This document shows positions 20,201 to 28,200 of a stretch of DNA of 64,000 nucleotides, piece after piece. The stretch is taken from assembly GCA_020629615.1 (NCBI GenBank), contig JAHDCZ010000001.1, positions 1-64,000 of the forward strand. Direction: 5' to 3'. Both the position numbers and the translations under genes were made by a program. Position 1 is the stretch's first letter, and every line of letters begins with the position of its first letter. The DNA comes from Saprospiraceae bacterium. Lineage in GTDB: Bacteria; Bacteroidota; Bacteroidia; Chitinophagales; Saprospiraceae. The notes under the pieces were generated by a model that saw only the letters and a program-made list of their open reading frames with translations, did not search any database and was not told where the DNA came from.

Positions 20201-23200
20201 ACTCATAAGAGCCGTCTGCCTGAATCTCAACGCTTGATAAGGTTTTGGACATTACGAGATACGGTAGATCAATACAGGCATCATCGGTATCATTTGGAAT
20301 ACCATCACCATTGGTATCAATAGTGGCTTCATTCTTTAAAGCTCTATATTCTTCGGAGGAGTCACAATTTGAGTAAACATTATCACCCTCGGAGGAATCT
20401 GTAAGATCAATACTTGAACTTACGATTATGTAAAATGTATGCGTGTCACCAGCATCAATCAATTGATCTGTTGCCAATTTCCAAATAGAATCATCCAACG
20501 GAAGAAGTCCATTTAAACCGATATCCGATGTAAATGAACTTGAAATCATCGTGATATCATCATCATAACGAGGTGTATCGTCTAGAGAATAAGATCCTTG
20601 AGATCCTCCAGTGTTGGATACAGTAATTGCATAGTCAATTGTAAATGATAGATCTGTATTTTGAACTACACTTGCCACACTTTTACTCACTTGGATAAGA
20701 GGGAGGTCACCACAGACCTCGTCGGAAACATCAAAGACACCATCATTGTTTACATCAATAGATGCAGAATTAAACAATCCTTGACCGGGGGTAGGATCAC
20801 CATCACAAGTACTTAAAAAATTATCGCCTTGATCATCATGAACATTTAAGGTTACATTAATATTTACAATAAATAAGTCCATTGAGCCAGCACTAAGAAT
20901 TTGATTTGATTTCAAGGACCAGCCATTTATCGGAATGACTTGCGGTAAAGATTCAGAATCTCCGAGCGTGCTTGTAAAGGAAGCTGTGTTTATTAGAATG
21001 TCATCATCAAACTGAGGATAATCAAATAAATCATAGACTCCAGAAACTCCTCCATTATTACTTACCGCAATCATATAACTGATATCATAAGAATCATCCG
21101 AATTTTGAGGACTGATGTTTTGAATACTCTTTTCAAGCATTAATGCAGGCACATCTCCACAGGCAGTATCTGTTATATCTGGTACGCCATCGCTATTTAC
21201 ATCCAATGAACTTGAATTAAAAATGCCATTTCCAACCATTCCGTCACAAGGATCATACATATTATCACCTTCGGAGTCATTTAAATTCAAACTTAGATTT
21301 AGGACTAAAGTATAATCGTGTGTTTCATTTGGATTAATAGTTTGATCACTGGCAAGTTGCCATCCATTTGGATCTGCTATAACTGTTGGTAGAAAGCCCG
21401 AATTTAAAGTATTACTAGAAAAGGATGCAATGTTCAAGTTAATGTCATCATCATATTGAGGGTAATCAAAAAGATCATAATTATCAGCTGCACCACCAAT
21501 ATTCCTTACTTGTATCGCATAGACTAAGTTATAACTTCCGTCCTCCTGAATAGTCGAACTTGAAAGTGTTTTTGTAATAGTAAGATATGGAGCATCAAAG
21601 CACGCATTATCGGTTTGATCAATGATCCCATCTAGATTTTGATCTAGACTTGCCTGATTAGCCAATCCTCCACCTGTATTTTCGTCACAGGAATTGTTAT
21701 AAACATTATCGCCTAATGAATCTGGACTTAGATCTAGACACACTTCATAACTTATCGTGTAGGTATGTTTTGTCATGGCATCAATTGCTTGGTTTGATGC
21801 CAAATTATATTCCAAAGAAGGGCTAAAAGATGTACCCAAATTTGATGGTACATTACTCACAAAGCTCACGTTAGAGATCGCAAAATCATCGTCAAACATT
21901 GGAGCATCGAATAGATTATAATGAGTTGGTGCTCCTCCAAAATTTTCTACTGTAATGACATATTGAACTGAGTAGCAATTCAAGCTTATATCGGAAATAG
22001 ATTTGATCGTTTTCGTTAATTCAAGAGACGGAACTTCAGCACAAGTTGTATCAGACAACGTTTCTCCCATTCCATTTTCAATCAGGGCAACGTTAAATAA
22101 CCCATTACCTGCCATGCCTTGACATGAAGAATATTGGTCATCTCCAATATTGTCATTAAAGTCTAGCTCAACATTTAAATTTAACGTAAAAATATGTTCT
22201 TCTCCATTCACAATGATTTGGTCTGATGTTAATTTCCATGGAAGATTACTTTCATTTAGAGTTGCAAATGGAGAAATTGAACTTATAAAACTGGCGCTAT
22301 TAATTATAACATCGTCATCATATTGCGGACTTTCGTCCAATGAATATGTATCCGGAGCGTCCCCAGTATTTTCTACAATAATTTGATATGTTAAATCAAA
22401 ACTACCATCAGATTTTTCAACACTTGATAATAAAGATTTTTCAAGAGATATCGCAGGGCTACAAGGAGAAGGTAGTTCTATTGATGAGGAAGCTTCGCAG
22501 GATTGATTTAAAAATCCAATGAACACATTTTCGATATTCCCAGTGGCGGGAACAGTAACACTCAAAGTCAAAGGACTAGTATAACTTATTAGCTGCACAG
22601 TATCTCTAAAGGATCCAATTTCGACAAAAACATCTTCCTCTTTATAAGGCCCAGACCATTCTAAATTAATATCGACTTTAGTCATACTTTGATTACAAGC
22701 ATTCGCCGTAAGGCTAGAAATCAAAATATTACAACCGATATTATTACAGACATAATTGGTAATATCATCGATTCCATCGTCTACAATAGCAATGTTGCAA
22801 GCATGTGTTTGATTATCTCCAAAATTGACAAACTCAGCCTCAAAACAGGCGATATAGTTTAAAGAACGATTCAGCGTTGAAGGAAAAATCCATCCGTCCT
22901 CATCAAATGGATTTGGTGAAGATGGAAGAACATTATCTGTAATTTTGTGATTTTCTCCATCGAAAAAATAATAAGATGATTCAGGGATATAAGAATAGAA
23001 ATCTGGAAAATCATCAATAAGGATTACGGAATTTTGATCAAAATCCAATTTTCCGATATTTTCAACACACATGCAAAACTGAAGTGTGTCTCCTAAATTA
23101 AGTAATCCATCATTATTTCCGTCGTAAATAAAATCTGAATATTTCTTTAATTGCAAGGTCGACAAGTGACTAATAGACGTACCCACATCGATTGCTGGCG

Positions 23201-24746
23201 AACCTCCAGAGGCGGTGTTCGGATCTTGTCCCCATACTGTGGAAAGAATGGCGTCTGAACCATCACAAACCCAAATAGACATACCTGTCTGATCTCCATC
23301 CGGGTCGTATATTTTTAGGGTTTCTAATTCTTCCAAAGATGCTGTGATGTCATATGAATTGCCTTTAGTATCCGTTAAAGGGCCACCATCTCCATTATAA
23401 TCAATACAAATTGCGATTTCTCCGGTTGAAGCCGAAGCGATAGGAAAAGCAGGCGTCAACCAAACTGGAGCAGAGTTTTCGGTAGAAGTTCCAGTGTAAG
23501 AAGGATCTTGTCCAGGTGCAAAAGGTACTCCTAAAACTTGTTGTTTTAGTATTGATTCAGGCAAAACGGAATAACCCCAATCATTTGTTTTATTGGGATT
23601 GTTCTCACAGGCACTACCGGATTGTTCTTCCGAATCAATGGTAGAGACCAAATAAAAATTTTCGTCCGAACTAAATCGAGCGGCATCATTATTCGGAACA
23701 ACGATGTATGTTGAGTTTCCCGAGGGAATGTTAATAGGCAATTGAATTCCTGATGAGCTTAATTCCCAATCAATAGAAATTGCAATAGGGTTCGGATTGT
23801 AAACATGTACATATGTCGGCGCATTTGATGGAGTGCTTACTGGTGTAATATATGCATTACCAAGTTTCTCTTGTGGAATTAAGGAAAACCATCTAGATTC
23901 AAAATTAGCGCATATATCACCTGTAACAGCAGTGACATTAATGTCTTTATTTGATTTGATCGTCGCACCCAAATTGATTCCTCCAGGCACTAAATATGAA
24001 GCCCCCATATCAAGGTTTATTGTTTTCTCAACGACCCCATTATTATCGGCATCGATTGAAACAATTGTTCCGTCGTGATATGCGGTAATAAACCCACCAG
24101 TATATTCAAACATTTCATTTACGTCTGCGTTTTCTCCCATGGGAAATTCGAAACATTTACCCAGAACGAAACCAGGATTCAAAGTTGTCGCACCAGCAAG
24201 TAGTGTGGATGAACCGTTAGCCCAAGTTGAAACTGTTGCACTTAAATTAGAGGTAGCTGCAAACTTGTCCATCGCATCAAATTCAATAGTTGCCGCTGTA
24301 TTAGGTAATTCGATCGCGGAAAGAAGAGTTACAATACTTCCATCGAAAAAAACATCAGTAGCATACCCCGAAGCAATTCCGTTAGAGGGGTCATTATCTC
24401 CCCATACAAGAGTAGAAGACTGAGTTGGATTAGAAATATCCGTCTCATAGCCATCTTCCCAGTGATCCCAATAAATGATAGTACCTGATTTTACCACCGT
24501 CATGGAAATAAACTTGTTGATTGGTGATTTTACATCAAATGCAGTACTAGTTGAATTACAACATTCTATGTTGCCAGGAAATATTGTTGAAAAGGCATCG
24601 AAAGTTTGCTGTTCATTGAAAGGAACAAAGAACTCGACAGCGATAGCATCATCAGAACACGATATAACTGTTTGAGCATGTGCGCAAGCAGTACTAAAAA
24701 CAACAATAGTACTGACCAGCACAACGCGAACATTGTGGAATAACAT
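14253..24746 (-). CDS. Giant T9SS surface protein 1 with nine 147-aa tandem repeats
   Basis: Predicted cell-surface or secreted adhesin-like protein of 3497 aa. An N-terminal signal ends near AHAQ. Residues 30-500 contain a domain with TIIYWDHWEDGYE and TGGFITAYHDG that resembles the IgGFc-binding N-terminal fold. Residues about 760-2080 hold nine tandem units of about 147 aa. Each has VxNxGG, a DxPQYDDD motif, WxLASDQ and a Ca-binding-like loop DxNxDGxxDxxDxxC. Next comes a Cys-rich region with HYR-type domains (about 2250-2980), a carboxypeptidase-regulatory-like domain and a dockerin-like segment (about 3150-3215, GVSTLDLVLIQKHIL and AADINRSEEITALDLIELRK). A cohesin-like beta domain and a T9SS type A sorting domain with NVPNPWSDKT follow. 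The last ~1300 residues are paralogous to giant protein 2, encoded upstream. Partners are unknown. Confidence 0.88.
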   Translation of the reverse strand: MLFHNVRVVLVSTIVVFSTACAHAQTVISCSDDAIAVEFFVPFNEQQTFDAFSTIFPGNIECCNSTSTAFDVKSPINKFISMTVVKSGTIIYWDHWEDGYETDISNPTQSSTLVWGDNDPSNGIASGYATDVFFDGSIVTLLSAIELPNTAATIEFDAMDKFAATSNLSATVSTWANGSSTLLAGATTLNPGFVLGKCFEFPMGENADVNEMFEYTGGFITAYHDGTIVSIDADNNGVVEKTINLDMGASYLVPGGINLGATIKSNKDINVTAVTGDICANFESRWFSLIPQEKLGNAYITPVSTPSNAPTYVHVYNPNPIAISIDWELSSSGIQLPINIPSGNSTYIVVPNNDAARFSSDENFYLVSTIDSEEQSGSACENNPNKTNDWGYSVLPESILKQQVLGVPFAPGQDPSYTGTSTENSAPVWLTPAFPIASASTGEIAICIDYNGDGGPLTDTKGNSYDITASLEELETLKIYDPDGDQTGMSIWVCDGSDAILSTVWGQDPNTASGGSPAIDVGTSISHLSTLQLKKYSDFIYDGNNDGLLNLGDTLQFCMCVENIGKLDFDQNSVILIDDFPDFYSYIPESSYYFFDGENHKITDNVLPSSPNPFDEDGWIFPSTLNRSLNYIACFEAEFVNFGDNQTHACNIAIVDDGIDDITNYVCNNIGCNILISSLTANACNQSMTKVDINLEWSGPYKEEDVFVEIGSFRDTVQLISYTSPLTLSVTVPATGNIENVFIGFLNQSCEASSSIELPSPCSPAISLEKSLLSSVEKSDGSFDLTYQIIVENTGDAPDTYSLDESPQYDDDVIINSASFISSISPFATLNESNLPWKLTSDQIIVNGEEHIFTLNLNVELDFNDNIGDDQYSSCQGMAGNGLFNVALIENGMGETLSDTTCAEVPSLELTKTIKSISDISLNCYSVQYVITVENFGGAPTHYNLFDAPMFDDDFAISNVSFVSNVPSNLGTSFSPSLEYNLASNQAIDAMTKHTYTISYEVCLDLSPDSLGDNVYNNSCDENTGGGLANQASLDQNLDGIIDQTDNACFDAPYLTITKTLSSSTIQEDGSYNLVYAIQVRNIGGAADNYDLFDYPQYDDDINLNIASFSSNTLNSGFLPTVIADPNGWQLASDQTINPNETHDYTLVLNLSLNLNDSEGDNMYDPCDGMVGNGIFNSSSLDVNSDGVPDITDTACGDVPALMLEKSIQNISPQNSDDSYDISYMIAVSNNGGVSGVYDLFDYPQFDDDILINTASFTSTLGDSESLPQVIPINGWSLKSNQILSAGSMDLFIVNINVTLNVHDDQGDNFLSTCDGDPTPGQGLFNSASIDVNNDGVFDVSDEVCGDLPLIQVSKSVASVVQNTDLSFTIDYAITVSNTGGSQGSYSLDDTPRYDDDITMISSSFTSDIGLNGLLPLDDSIWKLATDQLIDAGDTHTFYIIVSSSIDLTDSSEGDNVYSNCDSSEEYRALKNEATIDTNGDGIPNDTDDACIDLPYLVMSKTLSSVEIQADGSYELIYQIIVENEGGLSDSYTLYDLPQYDDDIVMNSASFTSNTNNSGSLDVILPSPHGWILASDEDIDPSQSHTYYLNLNVSIDLDNDLIGDNIYSACNGSSGNGIFNTSALDANDDGVLDIFDSACGEVPILNVQKNFINLSEQKNDGSYDLVYTIMVSNYGGLIGEYELRDLPQYDDDIAINYASYTSTLLTGETLSSVVPNEGWTLNSNQSLDPGDTDIYTLMINVSLNLNDEVGDNVYDACDTNPLGGQGLFNQAFIDTNGDGIYDDSDNSCGDLPAISIRKEMISMTENPDLSYTTIYEILVSNTGGAIGSYDLWDTPLYDDDLEIISSSFSTNIGLNGTLLPSDLIWNLADDQSIDSNSTHVYTVIVTAILDLSEESDGDNVYINCDSNDPNKGVNNVAIIDTNNDGIGDDYDNACADLDYLVLHKQVIENIPNEDGTFTLTYEIIVENQGGRAGLFDLFDAPDYDDDLLIEMASFSSSFGSGGSLDPNSSLWELTNDRNIPSGETYTFTVTVIMSLQLSNTNVGDGYYSQCDGPGTGTYNQALLDANNDGVMDLEDNTCQDLQLYDLALKMTATEEFVFAEDTSRWEITVYNQGMEPVQDVKLMFYTPEDLSIDLSLNPKWTMIGSNASYIYNGALFPEDSLEVELFTAAKSSIDNHNLLGYAEIYGMSNMVGQDLSNLDMDSYPDTNKDNDIGGEIFTHTDDLITDNGLIDEDDHDPAKLFACPDGLSCKGHLNVSLDENCQATITAAIILSEIELPLSEYSIIITDVNGNVVDNVFEPIDLGQTFFVSVSLSSVCDHLSCWGEIFIEDKFSPTIVCVDEDLACNAIEDATDPVIMDNCGSDLILLSEVHENLFCDPSYTGRITKTWQAVDAYGNVSNVCTQVISLERIDLGSVVFPLSTNINFACDASYATDVNGHPDPSVTGVPMYLGNPLFPMLPDNFCNGFASYTDEVLVNSSCHTQILREWQVGEWYCSGIVGPMIWMQLIDIKDLNGPTINCPSNITLSTSDGFNNCEGTVSLPSATVSDNCSNPIEVDVTYPGGFNDNENGGTATLPVGDHLITYTAYDACGNSNSCTMTLTIADETQPIAICEGNTVVSIKQNGTVVASAESFDDGSYDNCGIDRFEVRRMTDACGVVGNSVLGQSVTFCCLDVGTEQMLQLRVYDAAGNYTDCMINVAVQDKIEPVLTCPGNMTVPCTTNYDLNNLDAIFGVATVSDNCQTTQEVMEVTTEDFDQCGTGTLLREFSIISHSGLTQTCTQVISFTNNTPILASDITWPADYEGEACGVTDILPADLPAINSEPILDDGPCDLVAFNYVDDVFNFVQGDNACFKIVRTWTVIDWCQPIAGGFAQWTHQQVIKINETSVPQITSDLSTVIVETLDAECMDGQLSLMAMGIDACTSEEDLVWSYEIDADGDGIADYVGNNNDLSGEYPIGNYEITWRVTDGCGNFTEGTQMFEVVNVKPPTAVCINGLSTQLLGMDTDGDGELDTEMVLLNPSYFDGGSAHVCGYPVTLSFDAEGFVTELIYDCDDIGIQNVALYVTDINGNQSFCETFIEVIDDNNVSLCNTGGLVSIEGQIENQYEEDVEEVKVNLTGDANFQDMTGEEGEYGFGEMPMGGNYVVVPEKNDDVMNGVSTLDLVLIQKHILGLQSLSNPYDLIAADINRSEEITALDLIELRKVILGIYDEFPNNTSWRFIDGLYSFNDPDNPWLEVLPEQYEIDNLSEDMEINFVGVKTGDVNGSVETNLREESIELRSGVEVVFEIPRMVKEIEGQKLIPVYGTKEISVDGFQLSLDFNGKIENLISGALEMSGINYFQKEGKLNILWYSPSGLPVKLDDVDKALFYIALDQREDIITDKFSLSSDGLNHELYVNEKVQKLLVNIRDEGFETNTFRVDQNVPNPWSDKTYLHYSIPEDGALSFKIYNAQGQIQMQELLSLEEGNHILEITKEDLKNSGVYLIELQFKNDIIRKKMIYIE
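18505..22470 (-). repeat. Nine tandem ~441-bp coding repeats
   Basis: The DDD codons of the units recur near 22315, 21890, 21447, 21003, 20563, 20122, 19674, 19232 and 18795, which is a spacing of 425-448 bp. The units diverge at DNA level but keep the protein pattern. Units 3-4-5 match units 6-7-8 in order better than they match each other, which indicates a higher-order triplet. Confidence 0.9.
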
Positions 24747-24822
24747 TTAACACCCTTTTACCCTAAAAAATTACCCTATAATTACTGCGGAATGGAACAA
24801 CTTGATTTTACCCTATCAAGTT
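24747..24822 (-). promoter_or_regulatory. 5' leader with hairpin and three TAGGGTAA words
   Basis: On the minus strand the predicted transcript begins with AACTTGAT-AGGGTAAA-ATCAAGTT (24799-24822), a perfect 8-bp hairpin. TAGGGTAA occurs three times in the roughly 75-nt leader: in the hairpin loop, in the middle, and just before the start codon, where it continues as AAAAGGG. These could stabilise the mRNA or be protein-binding sites. Function is inferred only. Confidence 0.5.
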
Positions 24823-24827
24823 CTTAA

Positions 24828-24857
24828 CAAATATAACAAATTATTATATATTACAAT
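24828..24857 (-). promoter_or_regulatory. Promoter of giant surface protein 1
   Basis: On the minus strand the -33 box ATTG (24854-24857) and the -7 box TATATTTG (24828-24835) are separated by 18 nt. This matches the Bacteroidota primary sigma factor consensus. The predicted start lies near 24820, just before the leader hairpin. Confidence 0.7.
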
Positions 24858-25230
24858 AATATATCATATTAAAAAAAGGTAAAAACGAGGCAGACTATCT
24901 GTTAGGTAACACTTTCACTATTTCAATTTATGAATTGAAATGATGAAAATTTGGTCGAGTTTAAGATCATAATACCAAGCATTTTTGGTATTTTAAAAAT
25001 CCCTAAGTGTGCCGTACGCAACTTACTATTCGTCGAGGCTCTACATATCTCTAAGTAATGTTGAGCATTAAAAAAAGTGGATTTTCGGTTTAAGTTTAAA
25101 GGAAATCATGATTGATTGCAGTAAGCCGAATTGAACTATTTTTAAAACAACACATAGAAAGCACATAAAAAAATGTCCTCTATGAAAATTATTGATAAGA
25201 TATTCAGTAGCCTAGATTCATATCAATAAG
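24858..25230. other. Gene-free stretch with two perfect hairpins
   Basis: This is the rest of the 539-base gap between the giant genes. No convincing gene was seen. Two perfect 8-bp hairpins are present: TTTCAATT-TATG-AATTGAAA (24921-24940) and AATACCAA-GCATTT-TTGGTATT (24971-24992). The second is followed on the plus strand by a short T run. They could belong to a small RNA, but no promoter for one was identified. Confidence 0.35.
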
Positions 25231-25264
25231 AAATAAAAGAGGCCATCCTTTTCAAGACAGCCTC
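25231..25264 (-). terminator. Intrinsic terminator after giant surface protein 2
   Basis: On the minus strand GAGGCTGTC-TTGAAAAG-GATGGCCTC forms a 9-bp stem with two G-U pairs and is followed by TTTTATTT. It lies 21 nt beyond the stop codon. Confidence 0.85.
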
Positions 25265-25285
25265 CTCGTGTTATTGTGTTATTGT

Positions 25286-28200
25286 CTAATTGATTAAGAT
25301 CATTTTATTTCGAACTGTAGTTTCACTATTGGACAATTCAATGTAATAAATTCCTCTTGCAGGGAATTGATTTGAAGTCAACTCCACGGTATGAATACCT
25401 GGGAGGTATGTTTTAGTTGTATTTAAGATCAACTTACCTGCTACATCAAATATTTTCATTGTTAACTCATCAGAATCAACTACTGAAAATTTAATTTGCG
25501 TGTTGTTTCTCCAAGGATTCGGAACATTTTGGAACAATGTAAGTTGACGAGCTTGTTCAAATTCAGTTCTTAACTCTAATCCTCTAATTTGATTCGCACT
25601 ATACAACTCGGCATTTGTGATCTTCGAATTGACATCCAATTGCTCATTCGAATCAAATGCTTTTCCATTAAAAGTAAATTCTAATAATGGTTCATTTTGA
25701 TTTAGTGAAACTTCATCAAGGCTATTCCAACTTATTGTGATTAAGCCATTTTCAAGTCTATTCAACGAAATATTAGAATCCTCTAAGTCTATGACATCAG
25801 AATCAATATCAATAAAAGCTCTATTCGAATTATCAAATTCAAAAGTCAATTGGAATCCATTAACTTGTTTTAAATTTTCTGGATATAAACCAAGAACAAA
25901 ATTATCATTTGACATTTGAGAGATTTTAGCCTCTAGAATGACGGTCTCATCAAATCTATTATCAAAACCACCAATCAAGTTTGAGCCATCATAAGAAGCA
26001 TTTACGTCACCAATTTTAACACCAATAAAATCTACATTCATATTAGAATTCAATTGATCGATGTAATATTCCTCTGGGAACAATTCGGCAAAAGGATCAG
26101 CAGGTATTGGGAATTCATAACTTGCGTCAATCATTCTCCAACTTGTATTATTGGGCAACTCGTTGTATACTCCTAAAATTAATTTTCTTAACTCTATTAA
26201 ATCAGAAGCTGTTATCGTATTAGATCTATTAATATCAGCGGCAATAATCTTGTATGGACTGTCTAAGGTCTGTAATTGTAGAATATGCTTTTGAATTAGA
26301 ATTAAATCTAAAGTACTAACACCTTCCATATCATTGATATCCTTTTCGGGCATTACAGTATAAGTACCCCCCGTAGGCATATTAGGGAAACCATACTCTC
26401 CATCATCATTAGTCATGATGACTGGAAGATCCGCTCCTTGGAGATCAATCTCTACAGTTTCTACAAATATGTCATTTTCAGTCCTAACAACACCTTCTAC
26501 ATTTGCCACCAAATTCATAGTACAAACATTTAGTGGATCAAGTAAAGTGACTAACGATTGACAGAAACTAAAATTTCCAACTTCATCAACTGCAACAATA
26601 TATACCGGTTGCATAATGTCGACGTCATCGCAATCTACAGTTAACAATTGTGTTGGATTGGTAAATGTAGGATCATCTTCTGAAATGGGATCCACAAAAA
26701 ACAAATCAATATCAATAGAATCCGAACAATTGTCTGATAGTAAACAGACAAAATCTTCAGGCATCAAGGTAATTGACAATGGTCCTGAATCATCCAATTC
26801 TGGCATCAATTTTTTACAATCCATTACTGGTGGTGTAATATCATCACCGGTAGAACTGACAAAGACACTATCAATACTACTATTCCCACAAGCATCTAAG
26901 GCTTCAAACCGAACATAGAATTCACTCATCGGATAATCACCACTAATATCTCCACCTACAGAACTATTGGCGAAAGGTGAGTCATTGGTAAAAGAGACCA
27001 AATTACAATCGACAGCTTGCGCTACAAAGTTCAATTCAGTCTGACACACAATGAAAATTGTATCAGGTAGTGGTTCAGTGGCCGATACATTAATAATCGG
27101 TGCATCAGTATCTTGAATTATAATCGTTTGGTCAAATGTGAAGATTCCATCGCCTGAGACATTATCTAATTGACATGAATCAATAACCGTCCAAGTCCTT
27201 AAAATGGTATCTGGACAAACATTGGTAGGATTAGTATCCACATCCACAAAATCAATGCTAATATTAGCACAATCTGTATTAGGAATTGAAAGCACTGGAC
27301 TTCCTGTATCTGTATCATCCAAACAGCTGGTCAAGTTAACTGGAGTTGCGGGCCATGCTATGTCCGTATCACCATCAAATATATCTGAGGGTAAACCTAC
27401 CGTAATAAATTGCGCACATTGTTGCACATTATTTGATGCATCTGTCGCAGTAAATGTTCTTATAATTAAACCTGCACCACAATTATTTGTATTTCGAGTA
27501 ACAATTTCAGAAACTAAAACACCAGGACAATTGTCAGAAACAGAAGGTATTCCAAATGCAGTTAAATCATCCGTATCTGCATCACATGCCACTGTAATAT
27601 TGGCTGGACATGATAAAGAAGGTAAGGTATCGTCAGTAATGGTAATCGTGGCACTACATTGTGAACTCATCCCATTATCTGATGTTACCGTTAAGATGAC
27701 TATATTGTCACCCACGTCATCGCAATCAAACATTGTTTGATCCAGACTCAAATCTAAACTTGATGAACAACCACCAGTACTTCCGTTATCTACTTGATCT
27801 GCGGTAATAACTACGGCACCATTCGCGTCAAGCGATAAGCTCAGATCTTGTGCTATACAAAGAGGACTTGTTATATCTTCAACGGTTACTGTGGCTGTGC
27901 ATTGACTTGTGTTTCCTGCAAAATCAGTTACCGTAAGAGTTACAACATTTTCACCCAAGTCATCACAACCAAACTCTGTAACATCCAAACTTAATCCTAA
28001 AGCTAAACTGTGAGTACAATCGTCGGAACTTCCATTATTGACATCATTGGCTGTAATCGTTGCCACTCCATTGGCATCAATCGCTACCGTAATATTTTGT
28101 GATTGACAATCCGGAGGAGTACCATCCAATACGGTCACCGTAGTAATACAAGTATTCGAATTACCGCATTCATCAGTGACAGTATAAGTTACATCAGTGA

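Noticed and set aside
18505-22470. Regularly spaced repeats that could be mistaken for a CRISPR array
   Set aside because: The period is about 441 bp, the units are translated in one continuous frame and diverge throughout, so they are protein repeats.
26616-27740. Long plus-strand open frames opposite giant protein 2 (also seen opposite giant protein 1)
   Set aside because: They are antisense shadows of low-stop, biased coding sequence. Composition and lack of domains argue against genes.
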